From positions 124,001 through 188,000 of the forward strand of contig NZ_SJKD01000010.1 of the NCBI RefSeq assembly GCF_004331485.1: DNA of 64,000 bases. The letters run 5' to 3'. The position numbers and the translations under genes were made by a program. Below the pieces are notes generated by a model. That model was given only the letters and a program-made list of their open reading frames with translations. It was not told the origin of the DNA and ran no database searches. This document shows, piece by piece, positions 26,001 to 34,567 of the stretch (its first letter is position 1; each line of letters starts with the position of its first letter). Origin of the DNA: Kribbella capetownensis. GTDB lineage: Bacteria > Actinomycetota > Actinomycetes > Propionibacteriales > Kribbellaceae.

Positions 26001-27299
26001 ATGAGACTGACCTGGGTGCAGCCGGAGGATCTGCTGCCGCACCAACTGGTCCAATCGCGATCCGAGGGTGTCGACGTCGCCGACGTCGAGTCGCGCTGGC
26101 GCGCGGCCGGCGGTACGTCGGATGCCCCGGCGTCGGGTGCATCGGACGCACCGGCCTCTCCCGAACTGCGGACGCTCGCGCGCGAGCTGCTCGCCGAGCT
26201 GGACACACGCGCGCAGGAGTGGCACGAGCCGGTGATCCCCGAGCTGCCGTCGCTGGGACCGCCGGCCGACCTCGAGCAGCGGACGCTGAACGCCTGGCTC
26301 GGCCGAGCCGCCGGGAACCTGCTCGGCAAACCGGTGGAGAAGATCCCGCGCGAGGGCATCCGGGAGATCCTGCAGTCGTCGGGTCAGTGGCCGCTGTCGC
26401 AGTACATCACCGCGGCCGGCGTACCGGACGAGGTGCAACAGCGGTGGCCGTGGAACAAGCGGTCGAAGCCGACCAGCCTGCGCGAGGTCATCGACGGGAT
26501 GCCGGAGGACGACGACCTCAACTTCGCCATCCTGGCGCTGCAACTGCTGGAGCGGCACGGCTCCGCCCTGACCACCGAGGACGTTGCGCAGGCTTGGCTG
26601 AACGACCTTCCGGCCGGTCGGGTGTTCACCGCCGAGCGTGTTGCTTACCGCAACCTTCTCGAAGGTGTGGACCCGTCCCGGGCCGCGTTGGTGGGCAATC
26701 CGTTCCGGGAGTGGATTGGTGCTCAGATCCGGACCGACGCGTACGGCTGGGTCCATCCGGGAGACCGCACCGCGGCCGCTCGGCTCGCGCTGGTCGACGC
26801 ACGGTTGAGTCACACGGGCGCGGGTGTCGACGGTGCCCTCTGGGTTGCGGCGATGTCCGCCGCGGCGCTGGTGTTGGACTCGCCGAGCGAGGCGGCCGTC
26901 GCCGGGCTCGACGTGATAGCGGCGGACGGAGCGATCGCGCGAGCTGTCCGTTTCGGACTGGAGCTGACCGACCGTTCGCTCGACGACGCGCTCGACGCCC
27001 TGCATGCGGAGTACGGCGACCTGCACTGGGTGCACGCGGTGAACAACACCGCGCTGACGGCGTACGCGCTGACCGCTCCGGACTTCGCCACCGCGGTGGG
27101 CCGCTCGGTGATGGGCGGGTGGGACACCGACTCGGCCGGGGCGACGGTGGGTGCGGTGTTTGGCGCTGTGCGCGGGGTTCCGGCAGAGTGGTCCACACCA
27201 CTGGACAACCGGGTGGCCACGAGCCTGCCGGGGATGAACCAGATCGCGATCGACGAGCTGGCACTGAGGACTGTGGAGGTAGCCCGGGGTGGAGCCTGA
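26001..27299 (+). CDS. ADP-ribosylglycohydrolase family protein 2 (long form)
   Basis: A 432-residue relative of protein 1 with an extra N-terminal region of about 85 residues that contains a short repeat (SDAPASGASDAPAS). The hydrolase domain begins at NAWLGRAAGNLLGKPVEKIP; its putative metal ligands are EDDDLNFAI near residue 173 and GGWDTDSAGATVGAVFGAVRG near residue 373. The ATG follows AGGGGAAGGAAG. It overlaps the kinase gene by 11 bases. Having two divergent members in one catabolic locus suggests different bond or anomer specificities. Confidence 0.85.
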   Translation: MRLTWVQPEDLLPHQLVQSRSEGVDVADVESRWRAAGGTSDAPASGASDAPASPELRTLARELLAELDTRAQEWHEPVIPELPSLGPPADLEQRTLNAWLGRAAGNLLGKPVEKIPREGIREILQSSGQWPLSQYITAAGVPDEVQQRWPWNKRSKPTSLREVIDGMPEDDDLNFAILALQLLERHGSALTTEDVAQAWLNDLPAGRVFTAERVAYRNLLEGVDPSRAALVGNPFREWIGAQIRTDAYGWVHPGDRTAAARLALVDARLSHTGAGVDGALWVAAMSAAALVLDSPSEAAVAGLDVIAADGAIARAVRFGLELTDRSLDDALDALHAEYGDLHWVHAVNNTALTAYALTAPDFATAVGRSVMGGWDTDSAGATVGAVFGAVRGVPAEWSTPLDNRVATSLPGMNQIAIDELALRTVEVARGGA

Positions 27300-28200
27300 T
27301 GGTGTCCCAGAAGTTGTCGTTGTAGGTAGCGCGAACGTGGATCTGGTGTTGCCGGTCCAGCGGATCCCGCGCCCCGGCGAGACAGTGCTGGCGGGAGTGA
27401 TGACCCGCGGACCAGGCGGCAAGGGCGCCAACCAGGCCGTCGCGTCCGCGCGGGCAGGTGCACGGACGGCGATGGTCGCCTCGCTCGGTGACGACGACGG
27501 CGGTGCACTGATGCGCGACGCCCTCGGCAGCTCGGGCGTCGACCTGTCGCTGGTTTCGTCGACCTCCGCCCCGACCGGTACGGCGATCATCACGGTCGAC
27601 GCGAGTGGTGAGAACTCGATCGTGGTCGCTCCCGGTGCGAACAGCGAGCTGTCGTTGTCCGAGGCGGCAGCCGCTGCGGTAGCGGCAGCGAAGGTCGTTC
27701 TGGCCCAGCTGGAGATTCCGTTTCCGACCGTGCAGGACGCGGCGGCGGCGAGTTCCTACTTCATTCTGAATGCGGCGCCGGCGGCAGAGTTGCCGGACGA
27801 GTTGCTCGCCGAAGTCGACCTGCTGGTGGTCAACGAGACCGAGGCCGAGGCGATCGCCGGCGCGGACCGGTCCGCGCTGCTGAAGAAGGTGCCGGCCGCG
27901 GTCGTCACGCTCGGCGCCGCCGGGGCGGTGATCCTGACGCGCGGCGACGACGAGATCGCGGTTCCCGGCCTGCCGGTCGACGTCGTCGACACCACGGCCG
28001 CGGGGGATACGTTCTGCGGAGTGCTGGCGGCAGCATTGTCTGCCGTGTCAGCTACCGACGCGATCACGTCGAGCGACCTGACGAATGCGGTCCGACGCGC
28101 TACGGTGGCAGCGTCATTGAGTGTTCAGGCCGCGGGGGCGATTCCCTCGGTGCCTCACGGGGATGCTATCGACGCGCGCTACGCGGAGGTGTACCTGTGA
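27289..28200 (+). CDS. PfkB family sugar kinase, ribokinase-like
   Basis: A 303-residue kinase. PfkB signature 1 is RGPGGKGANQAVASARAGAR near residue 44 and signature 2 is VVDTTAAGDTFCGVLAAAL near residue 230, with the catalytic Asp in AAGD. The GGKGANQA form is typical of ribokinase, which phosphorylates ribose at C5. The start is GTG 27289 inside the preceding gene, and its stop overlaps the next gene's GTG by four bases. Ribose freed by the neighbouring hydrolases is the natural candidate substrate. Confidence 0.88.
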   Translation: MEPDGVPEVVVVGSANVDLVLPVQRIPRPGETVLAGVMTRGPGGKGANQAVASARAGARTAMVASLGDDDGGALMRDALGSSGVDLSLVSSTSAPTGTAIITVDASGENSIVVAPGANSELSLSEAAAAAVAAAKVVLAQLEIPFPTVQDAAAASSYFILNAAPAAELPDELLAEVDLLVVNETEAEAIAGADRSALLKKVPAAVVTLGAAGAVILTRGDDEIAVPGLPVDVVDTTAAGDTFCGVLAAALSAVSATDAITSSDLTNAVRRATVAASLSVQAAGAIPSVPHGDAIDARYAEVYL

Positions 28201-30185
28201 ATCCGCTCGAGCCGCGGCCCATCGATCTGCCCGCCCGGGTGGATCTGGGGCTTCGGGCCGACCTGTCGTTCCTCGACGACGCCAAGATCCTCGGCGCCCC
28301 GGAGGACCCGGCCGACCTGCCGCGGTGGCGCGCCAAGCTGGCCGAGTGGCTGATCGGTGCCTACGACCGGACGCCGTACGACGGCTCCCACTACGAGGTC
28401 CCCGGTCGCGAGTGGACCCAGACGGCGTACTCGGTGGCGCTGGTCTGGCTCTGGGACGACCAGCTCTACGACGTCGAGACCGGGCGGTTCACGCCGGACA
28501 AGTTCGTCCAGCACGGCGTCGCCGACTTCGGTGGGTACGACGCGGTCGTGCTCTGGCACGCCTATCCGGTGATCGGGATCGACTCGCGCAACCAGTTCGA
28601 CTTCTACCGGGACGCGCCCGGTCTGCGGCAGCTGATCGACGACCTGCACCGGCTCGGGCTGAAGGTGTTCTTCGACTACAACCCGTGGGACGTCGGCACC
28701 CGCCGGGCGGCCCGTTCGGACGCCGAGGAGTTCGCGGCGCTGGTCACGGAGTACGACGTCGACGGCGTCTTCCTGGACACCCTCAAGGAGGGCGATCCGG
28801 CCTTCACTCGCGCGCTGCGCAAGGCGAATCCGGCGATCGCGTTCGAGGGCGAGTCACGGTTGCCGATGGCAAGGATCGGCGACCATGCGCTGTCCTGGGC
28901 GCAGTGGTTCGCCGACACCCGGGCGCCCGGCATTCTGCGTGCGCACCTGTTCGAACGCCGGCACATGATGCACCACACCCGCCGGTGGAACCGCGACCAC
29001 AGTGACGAGTTGCAGTCCGCCTGGATCAACGGCGTCGGCATGCTCGTCTGGGAGTCCGTGTTCTCCGCGTGGGTCGGCTGGAACGCGCGCGACCGCGCGA
29101 CGCTGCGGCGGATGGTCGCGGCGCAGCGGGCGTTCGCGCCGGTGCTGCTGAACGGGGACTGGATCCAGTTGACCCCGGAAATCCCGGACAAGGCGCGCGA
29201 GCACGGCGTCTACGGTTCGCGGTTCGACCTGGCCGACATCACCTTCTGGACGCTGATCAACCGCGACGAGGAGGACTTCGACGGCATCGTGCTGCGCTCG
29301 GAGGACCAGGTCGGCGACTGGTACGACGTGACGTCCGGGGTGCCGATCACCTCTGACGACGACGGTGTGCACCTGGTCGTTCCCGGTCGTGGTGTCGCCG
29401 GGATCATCCGGGTGGGCGCGACTGCCGGCTCGTCCTGCCGGACGACCGCTCGCAAGCTGGGCACCATGCCGCGTCCGCATCTGAAGGACTCTGCGTTCCC
29501 GATGGCGCCGGCCCGGCGGCTTCCTGTTCCCGAGGTTTCCGGTGACGCGTCGCTCGGCCCGGCGGTCGTCGTACCGGCGGGGGAGCAGGTGCTGAAGGTG
29601 CGGCATCGGCGACGCGAGACCGGGTTGTACGACCAAGCGCCGTACGTGGAGGAGTGGAAGCCGCTGCCGCCACGTCTGCACGACATGCGGACGGGGACGC
29701 GCGAGGTTTCGTTCTCCGGTGTCTCGGTCGCGATCACCGAGGTGACCAACGCGCAGTACTCCGAGTTCCTGGCCGCGAGTGGCTACCGGCCGCTGGTCCC
29801 GAACCGCTTCCTCGCGCACTGGGTCGACGGCGCGCCCGCCCCGGGGACCGAGGACCAGCCGGTGACGTACGTCGACCTGCCGGACGCGCGGGCGTACGCC
29901 TCCTGGCGCGGTGGCCGGTTGCCGACCGAGGACGAGTGGCAGGTCGCCGCCGGGCAGGACGGGTTCACCCGCGCCGAGCCGCTGGTGTGGAACCTGACCG
30001 AGAGCGAGCACCGGGACGGCCGCAGCCGGTTCTGCATCCTCAAGGGCGGTTCGCACTACGCAGCCGAGGGCTCCGACTGGTACGCCGACGGCGGGCCGCA
30101 GGAGCCGGACGTGAGCTTCAAGCTGGTGCTGACCGGTGGTGGTCTCGATCGCTCGGAGACCATCGGTTTCAGGTGTGCGGGATGA
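28197..30185 (+). CDS. Fusion of a glycosidase-like TIM barrel and a SUMF1/FGE-like domain
   Basis: A 662-residue cytoplasmic protein with two parts. Residues about 20-420 resemble glycoside-hydrolase-like TIM barrels: KVFFDYNPWDVGTRR, DVDGVFLDTLKEGDP and AIAFEGESRLPM carry acidic residues at barrel-strand ends. Residues about 500-662 are a formylglycine-generating-enzyme-like (SUMF1) domain: ITEVTNAQYSEFL, RAYASWRGGRLPTEDEWQVAA, FCILKGGSHY and TIGFRCAG. The copper-binding cysteine pair of true FGE is not evident, so the second domain is likely a binding module. It overlaps neighbours on both sides by four bases. No known family combining these two parts comes to mind. Confidence 0.75.
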   Translation: MNPLEPRPIDLPARVDLGLRADLSFLDDAKILGAPEDPADLPRWRAKLAEWLIGAYDRTPYDGSHYEVPGREWTQTAYSVALVWLWDDQLYDVETGRFTPDKFVQHGVADFGGYDAVVLWHAYPVIGIDSRNQFDFYRDAPGLRQLIDDLHRLGLKVFFDYNPWDVGTRRAARSDAEEFAALVTEYDVDGVFLDTLKEGDPAFTRALRKANPAIAFEGESRLPMARIGDHALSWAQWFADTRAPGILRAHLFERRHMMHHTRRWNRDHSDELQSAWINGVGMLVWESVFSAWVGWNARDRATLRRMVAAQRAFAPVLLNGDWIQLTPEIPDKAREHGVYGSRFDLADITFWTLINRDEEDFDGIVLRSEDQVGDWYDVTSGVPITSDDDGVHLVVPGRGVAGIIRVGATAGSSCRTTARKLGTMPRPHLKDSAFPMAPARRLPVPEVSGDASLGPAVVVPAGEQVLKVRHRRRETGLYDQAPYVEEWKPLPPRLHDMRTGTREVSFSGVSVAITEVTNAQYSEFLAASGYRPLVPNRFLAHWVDGAPAPGTEDQPVTYVDLPDARAYASWRGGRLPTEDEWQVAAGQDGFTRAEPLVWNLTESEHRDGRSRFCILKGGSHYAAEGSDWYADGGPQEPDVSFKLVLTGGGLDRSETIGFRCAG

Positions 30186-31369
30186 GAACTGCGCCACTTG
30201 ACGGCGTGAAGGTGCTCGAGGCGGCGACGCTGTTCGCGGGGCCGCTGGCGGCGACGTTCCTGGGTGACTTCGGGGCGAACGTCACCAAGATCGAGCACCC
30301 GGCGCGACCCGATGCCGCCCGGACGCACGGCGCGTCGAAGGACGGCGTCGGGCTGTGGTTCAAGACGCTCGGGCGGAACAAGCGGATCGCGACGCTCGAT
30401 CTGTCCCGCGGTCGCGACGTCTTCGTTGACCTGGTGCGCACACAGGACGTCCTGGTCGAGAACTTCCGGCCGGGCACGCTCGAGCGCTGGGGACTCGGAC
30501 CTGACGTGTTGCTGGCGGCGAACCCGCGGCTGGTGATCGCCCGGGTGACCGCGTTCGGCCAGGTCGGGCCATGGTCCAACCGGCCCGGGTTCGGGTCGCT
30601 GGCCGAGGCGATGAGCGGGTTCGCAGCCGTCACGGGTGAGCCGGACGGGCCGCCGACGCTCCCGCCGTTCGGGCTCGCGGACGGCATCACCGCGCTGGCA
30701 ACGGCGTACGCCGTGATGGTCGCGCTGCGCGAGCGGGATGGGTCCGGGGCCGGCCAAGTGATCGACATGGCGATCATCGAGCCGATCCTGATGATGCTCG
30801 GTGGCGGGATCACGGCGTACCAGCAGACTGGGTACGTCCAGCCGCGACTCGGGAACCGGTCGTCGAACAACGCTCCGCGCAATGTCTACAAGACCGCGGA
30901 CGGGCGCTGGGTCGCGGTGTCGACCAGCTCGCAGAGCATCGCGGAGCGGGTGGTGACGCTGGTCGGTCGCGCGGACCTTGTGGCGCAGCCGTGGTTCGCC
31001 ACCGGGCGCGAACGGGCGCAGCACGCCGACGAACTGGACGACGCGGTCGGGTCGTGGATCGCCGAGCGGCCGCTGGACGAGGTGATGGCGGAGTTCGAGA
31101 AGGCCGAGGCCGCTGTCGGCCCGGTGCACGACATCCGCGGAATCATGACCGACCCGCAGTACGCCGCGCTGAACACGATCGTCGCCGTGGACGACGATGA
31201 GCTCGGCGGACCGGTGCAGATGCAGAACGTGCTGTTCCGGTTGTCCGAATCGCCGGGATCGATCCGCTGGGCCGGCCGTCCGCACGGCGCGAACACCGAC
31301 GAGGTGCTCGCCGAGATCGGGGTCAGTCCGGAGCAACTCGCCGCGCTGCGCGCGGCCGGCGTGGTTTGA
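30182..31369 (+). CDS. CaiB/BaiF family (class III) CoA-transferase
   Basis: A 395-residue enzyme with the family N-terminus LDGVKVLEAATLFAGPLAATFLGDFGANVTKIE, the RNKRIATLDL element, LVENFRPGTLERWGLG with the catalytic Asp expected in the DGxxxL region, and SNNAPRNVYKTADGRW. Class III enzymes move CoA between carboxylic acids, so this step would activate an acid. It overlaps the SUMF1 fusion gene by four bases and is followed after 24 bases by a CitE-like gene. Confidence 0.9.
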   Translation: MRTAPLDGVKVLEAATLFAGPLAATFLGDFGANVTKIEHPARPDAARTHGASKDGVGLWFKTLGRNKRIATLDLSRGRDVFVDLVRTQDVLVENFRPGTLERWGLGPDVLLAANPRLVIARVTAFGQVGPWSNRPGFGSLAEAMSGFAAVTGEPDGPPTLPPFGLADGITALATAYAVMVALRERDGSGAGQVIDMAIIEPILMMLGGGITAYQQTGYVQPRLGNRSSNNAPRNVYKTADGRWVAVSTSSQSIAERVVTLVGRADLVAQPWFATGRERAQHADELDDAVGSWIAERPLDEVMAEFEKAEAAVGPVHDIRGIMTDPQYAALNTIVAVDDDELGGPVQMQNVLFRLSESPGSIRWAGRPHGANTDEVLAEIGVSPEQLAALRAAGVV

Positions 31370-31393
31370 CGCTGATGCCTGAGGGGGCTTGAC

Positions 31394-32221
31394 GTGCTGA
31401 CGGCACTGTACGTACCGGCCAACCGGCCGGATCGATTCGCGAAGGCTGTTGCCGCAGGCCCCGATCTGATCGTGTTCGACCTGGAGGACGCGGTTCCGGT
31501 CGACGACAAGGGGGACGCGCGCGGCTGGGCGGTCGCCTGGATCGCAGCGAACGCGGCTGGTTCGGTGGAGGTCCGGGTCAACGCGCCCGGGACGCAATGG
31601 ATCGAGGACGACCTGGCCGCGGTGGCCGCGTTGCCGGTGATCCGGATCCGGGTGCCGAAGGTGGAGAGTGCGGGCGACGTCCACTCGATCCTGGAACAGG
31701 TGCCGACGGCAAGGATCACCGCGCTGATCGAGTCGCCGCTGGGTCTGGAACGCGCGTATGAGATCGCGTCCGCGGATCCGCGGGTGGTGGCGATCGCGCT
31801 CGGCGAGGCTGATCTGTCGAGTGCGCTGGGTGTGGACGGATCGGCCGGATTGGCGTGGGCGCGCGGGCGGTTGGTGTCGGCGTCGCGGGCGGCCGGGCTG
31901 GGCGCTCCGATGATGTCGGTGTATCCGCGGGTCAACGACCTCGACGGCTTGCGGCAGACCAGTCTGGAGGGCCGTGCGCTTGGATTCGTCGGACGTACGG
32001 CGATCCATCCGCGGCAGCTGGCCACGATCGTCGAGTGCTTCACGCCGACCGCCGTACAGATCGCCGAAGCGGAGGCTCTGCTGGCCGCAGTCGACAAGGC
32101 CGGGGTCTCCGAGGGCGGAGTCATTGTCCTTCCGGACGGCCGGATGGTCGATCCGGCCATGGTGGGGCGCGCCCAGGAGATCAGCACCCTGATGCGGGAG
32201 ATCGAGTCCAGGTCAAGTTAG
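31394..32221 (+). CDS. HpcH/HpaI aldolase/citrate lyase beta-subunit family protein (CitE-like)
   Basis: A 275-residue TIM-barrel enzyme. Hallmarks are LIVFDLEDAVPVDDKGDAR (substrate and metal), VRVNAPGTQWIEDDL, ITALIESPLGLERAYEIA and IALGEADLSSALG with the Mg ligands Glu and Asp. Relatives cleave or form C-C or thioester bonds of malyl-, citramalyl- or related CoA esters. GTG 31394 lies six bases after GAGGGGG. Its place directly after a CoA-transferase suggests it cleaves the CoA ester made there. Confidence 0.88.
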   Translation: MLTALYVPANRPDRFAKAVAAGPDLIVFDLEDAVPVDDKGDARGWAVAWIAANAAGSVEVRVNAPGTQWIEDDLAAVAALPVIRIRVPKVESAGDVHSILEQVPTARITALIESPLGLERAYEIASADPRVVAIALGEADLSSALGVDGSAGLAWARGRLVSASRAAGLGAPMMSVYPRVNDLDGLRQTSLEGRALGFVGRTAIHPRQLATIVECFTPTAVQIAEAEALLAAVDKAGVSEGGVIVLPDGRMVDPAMVGRAQEISTLMREIESRSS

Positions 32222-32230
32222 TCTCGACAT

Positions 32231-33826
32231 ATGCTGCCGCGCAGTGTTGATGCCGTGGTGATCGGCTCGGGGCCGAACGGCCTGGTGAGCGCGATCGCCC
32301 TTGCCGACGCGGGCTGGGACGTCCTGGTGCTGGAGGCCGCCGAGAGCTTCGGGGGTGCGGTCCGGTCGACCGAGGACGACGGCTGGACCAGTGATCGTTT
32401 CAGTTCGAACTATCCGTTGGGCGTGGCGTCACCGGTCATGCGCGCACTGGAGTTGGAGAAGTTCGGCCTGAGGTGGGCGCATGCGCCGCTTCCGCTGGTG
32501 CATCTGCTCGATGCCGAGGACGGTACGTCGGTCGCGATCCACCCGGATCCCGAGGACACCGCGAAGTCGATCGGCTCCGACCACCCCGGCGACGGCGAGG
32601 CCTGGCTGCGGCTCTACCAGCAGTACGTCGCGATCCGCGAGCCGCTGCTGAAGTCACTGCTCACCTCCTGGCCGCCGGTCGTGCCTGGTATCAAGCTGGC
32701 GCGCAAGCTCGGGTCCGCGGGGGAGTTGCTGCGGTTCGCGCGGTTCATGGCGATGCCGATGCACCGGATGGGCAAGGAACTGTTCGCCGGCCCGCGCGGA
32801 GCGGCGTTGCTGGCGGGCAACGCGCTGCACGCGGACTCGCCGCTGTCCGGCAGCGTCAGCGGCACGATGGGCTGGCTGCTCGCGATGCTGGCGCAGGATG
32901 TCGGCTATCCGGTGGCCACTGGTGGATCGAGCGCGTTCTCGGGTGCTCTGGTCCGTCGAGCCGAGCGCGCGGGCGCCTTGCTGATCTCGGGTACGCCGGT
33001 GTCCGCGATCGGCGTGTCGTCCGGGCGAGTGACCGGCGTACGGACAGCGTCCGGGGAGACGGTCGCGGTGAGCCGGGCGGTGATCGCGGACACGTCTGCT
33101 CCGGTGCTCTACAACAACTTGTTGCCTGGCACAACGATTCCGGCCGGGTTGCGGCGGGATCTGGACGAGCGGTACGAGTGGGACTATCCGACGGTGAAGC
33201 TGAACTTCCGGCTGAGCGGGCCGATCCCGTGGAAGTCGGCCGAGGCACGGTCCGCCGGGGTCGTTCACCTCGGAGGTATGGCGGACGAGCTCGTGCATCT
33301 GTCCGCCGACCTCGACACCGGCCGGCTGCCGTCGCAACCGTTCCTGCTGATCGGGCAGTCCACGAAGTCGGATCCGTCCCGGTCGCCGGACGGGACCGAG
33401 GCGGTCTGGGCGTACTCGCATCTGCCGCGCGGGATCGCGGACGACGAGTCCGCCGGCAAGTTGGCCGGCCGGATGGAACGCGCGATCGAACGCTTCGCAC
33501 CGGGCTTCGGTGAGCTGATCATCTCGCGCGATCTGCAACGGCCAAGTGCCCTCGAGTCCGGCAACGCGGCCCTCGGCCTCGGTGCTCTCGGCGGTGGGAC
33601 CATGCAGCTGCATCAGCAGCTCGTGTTCCGTCCGACCATCGGTCTGGGCAGTCCGCGCACGTTCATCGCCGGCCTCTACCTGGGCAGCTCCGCCATCCAT
33701 CCCGGCGGCGGAGTCCACGGCGCCTGCGGCCACCTCGCCGCGCGCACCGCCCTCCGCGATGCCTCGATCATCGGGCCTCTCACCCGGACTCTTCCGACCG
33801 CAACCCTCCGCCACCTCCAGCGTTGA
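32231..33826 (+). CDS. NAD(P)/FAD-dependent oxidoreductase, phytoene-desaturase-like
   Basis: A 531-residue flavoprotein. The N-terminal dinucleotide fold is VDAVVIGSGPNGLVSAIAL with the ELEA-type end VLVLEAAESFGGAVRS. C-terminal sequence LYLGSSAIHPGGGVHGACGHLAA matches the phytoene dehydrogenase/carotenoid oxygenase-like amine-oxidase family. No carotenoid genes lie nearby, so a desaturation in the local pathway or an unrelated lipid reaction is possible. It begins nine bases after the CitE-like stop with little ribosome-binding sequence. Confidence 0.85.
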   Translation: MLPRSVDAVVIGSGPNGLVSAIALADAGWDVLVLEAAESFGGAVRSTEDDGWTSDRFSSNYPLGVASPVMRALELEKFGLRWAHAPLPLVHLLDAEDGTSVAIHPDPEDTAKSIGSDHPGDGEAWLRLYQQYVAIREPLLKSLLTSWPPVVPGIKLARKLGSAGELLRFARFMAMPMHRMGKELFAGPRGAALLAGNALHADSPLSGSVSGTMGWLLAMLAQDVGYPVATGGSSAFSGALVRRAERAGALLISGTPVSAIGVSSGRVTGVRTASGETVAVSRAVIADTSAPVLYNNLLPGTTIPAGLRRDLDERYEWDYPTVKLNFRLSGPIPWKSAEARSAGVVHLGGMADELVHLSADLDTGRLPSQPFLLIGQSTKSDPSRSPDGTEAVWAYSHLPRGIADDESAGKLAGRMERAIERFAPGFGELIISRDLQRPSALESGNAALGLGALGGGTMQLHQQLVFRPTIGLGSPRTFIAGLYLGSSAIHPGGGVHGACGHLAARTALRDASIIGPLTRTLPTATLRHLQR

Positions 33827-33880
33827 CCCGCACTCGCCCGCCGCTGCGCCCCGTCCAGCGTCAGCCCCCGCAGCAGCCGA

Positions 33881-33983
33881 CACCTGGCATTTCAACGGAT
33901 AACCCCTGACGTTGCTAGTTGTCATGCCGGAATCCGATCGGACAACCGGCAAGTTCAGGGGTTATCCGTTGAAATGCCAGGTG
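33881..33983. repeat. Long inverted-repeat element (29-bp perfect arms)
   Basis: The 29 bases at 33881-33909 are exactly complementary to 33955-33983, and the stem continues inward as TTGCTAGTTGTC versus GACAACCGGCAA with two mismatches, leaving a small loop inside a 45-base spacer. The left arm begins CACCTGGCATTTCAACGGAT. It lies between the flavoprotein gene and the next gene on the same strand. Such a long perfect stem is unlike ordinary terminators here (8-13 bp) and suggests a MITE-like palindromic element or recent mobile insertion. Confidence 0.85.
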
Positions 33984-34131
33984 GGCGTGGAGTCGGCGGG
34001 GAGTGGGCGTGTGGGAGCCGGATGCGCCGGGGGTGCGGTGGGGTGTGTGCTGAGGCGGCGGGTGCGGCCCGGCCGGAGGTGCCGGTGGAGGCTGCAGGTG
34101 GCGCGGAGGGCGGGGTGGTTAGGGTCGGGGG

Positions 34132-34539
34132 ATGCGACTGGACGAGGCGGAGTGCCGTGCGCGGGTGGCGGCGGCGCGGGTGGGACGGTTGGCCACGGTC
34201 GGCGGTGACCGGCGGCCGCACGTCGTACCGGTGACCTATGCGGTGCGCGGGGACGAGTTGTTCATCGGGATCGATCAGAAGCCGAAGACGACGACCGACC
34301 TGAAGCGGTTGCGCAACATCGCGGAGAACGCACGGGTGGCTGTCTTGGTCGATCAGTACGACGAGGACTGGACGCACCTGTGGTGGGTTCGGGTCGACGG
34401 CGTCGCGCGGGTGGTGGAGGCTCGGTCGGCGGCGCTGGAGTTGCTGGTGGCGAAGTATCCGCAGTACGAGGCGGATCCGCCGCGCGGACCCGTGATCGGG
34501 ATCAGGGTCGACCAATGGTCCGGGTGGTCGTACGCCTGA
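34132..34539 (+). CDS. PPOX-class F420-type oxidoreductase (TIGR03668-like)
   Basis: A 135-residue split beta-barrel flavin/deazaflavin-binding protein. The opening LDEAECRARVAAARVGRLATV, then PHVVPVTYAVRGDELFIGID and KRLRNIAENARVAVLVDQYDEDWTHLWWVRVDG, are typical of the TIGR03668 group that pairs with cofactor F420. WSGWSYA is the usual C-terminus. The reduced substrate is unknown. It is followed 28 bases later by the ECF sigma gene. Confidence 0.9.
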   Translation: MRLDEAECRARVAAARVGRLATVGGDRRPHVVPVTYAVRGDELFIGIDQKPKTTTDLKRLRNIAENARVAVLVDQYDEDWTHLWWVRVDGVARVVEARSAALELLVAKYPQYEADPPRGPVIGIRVDQWSGWSYA

Positions 34540-34567
34540 CGCGTAGGGTGCTGGCAGGGAGGTGCGG

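Noticed and set aside
23518..26004. Very long open frame (828 codons) on the plus strand
   Set aside because: It is antisense to the discoidin-domain and PhoD genes, whose products have clear signal sequences and motifs; its composition (rich in Arg/Val/Asp) is the typical shadow of a GC-rich gene.
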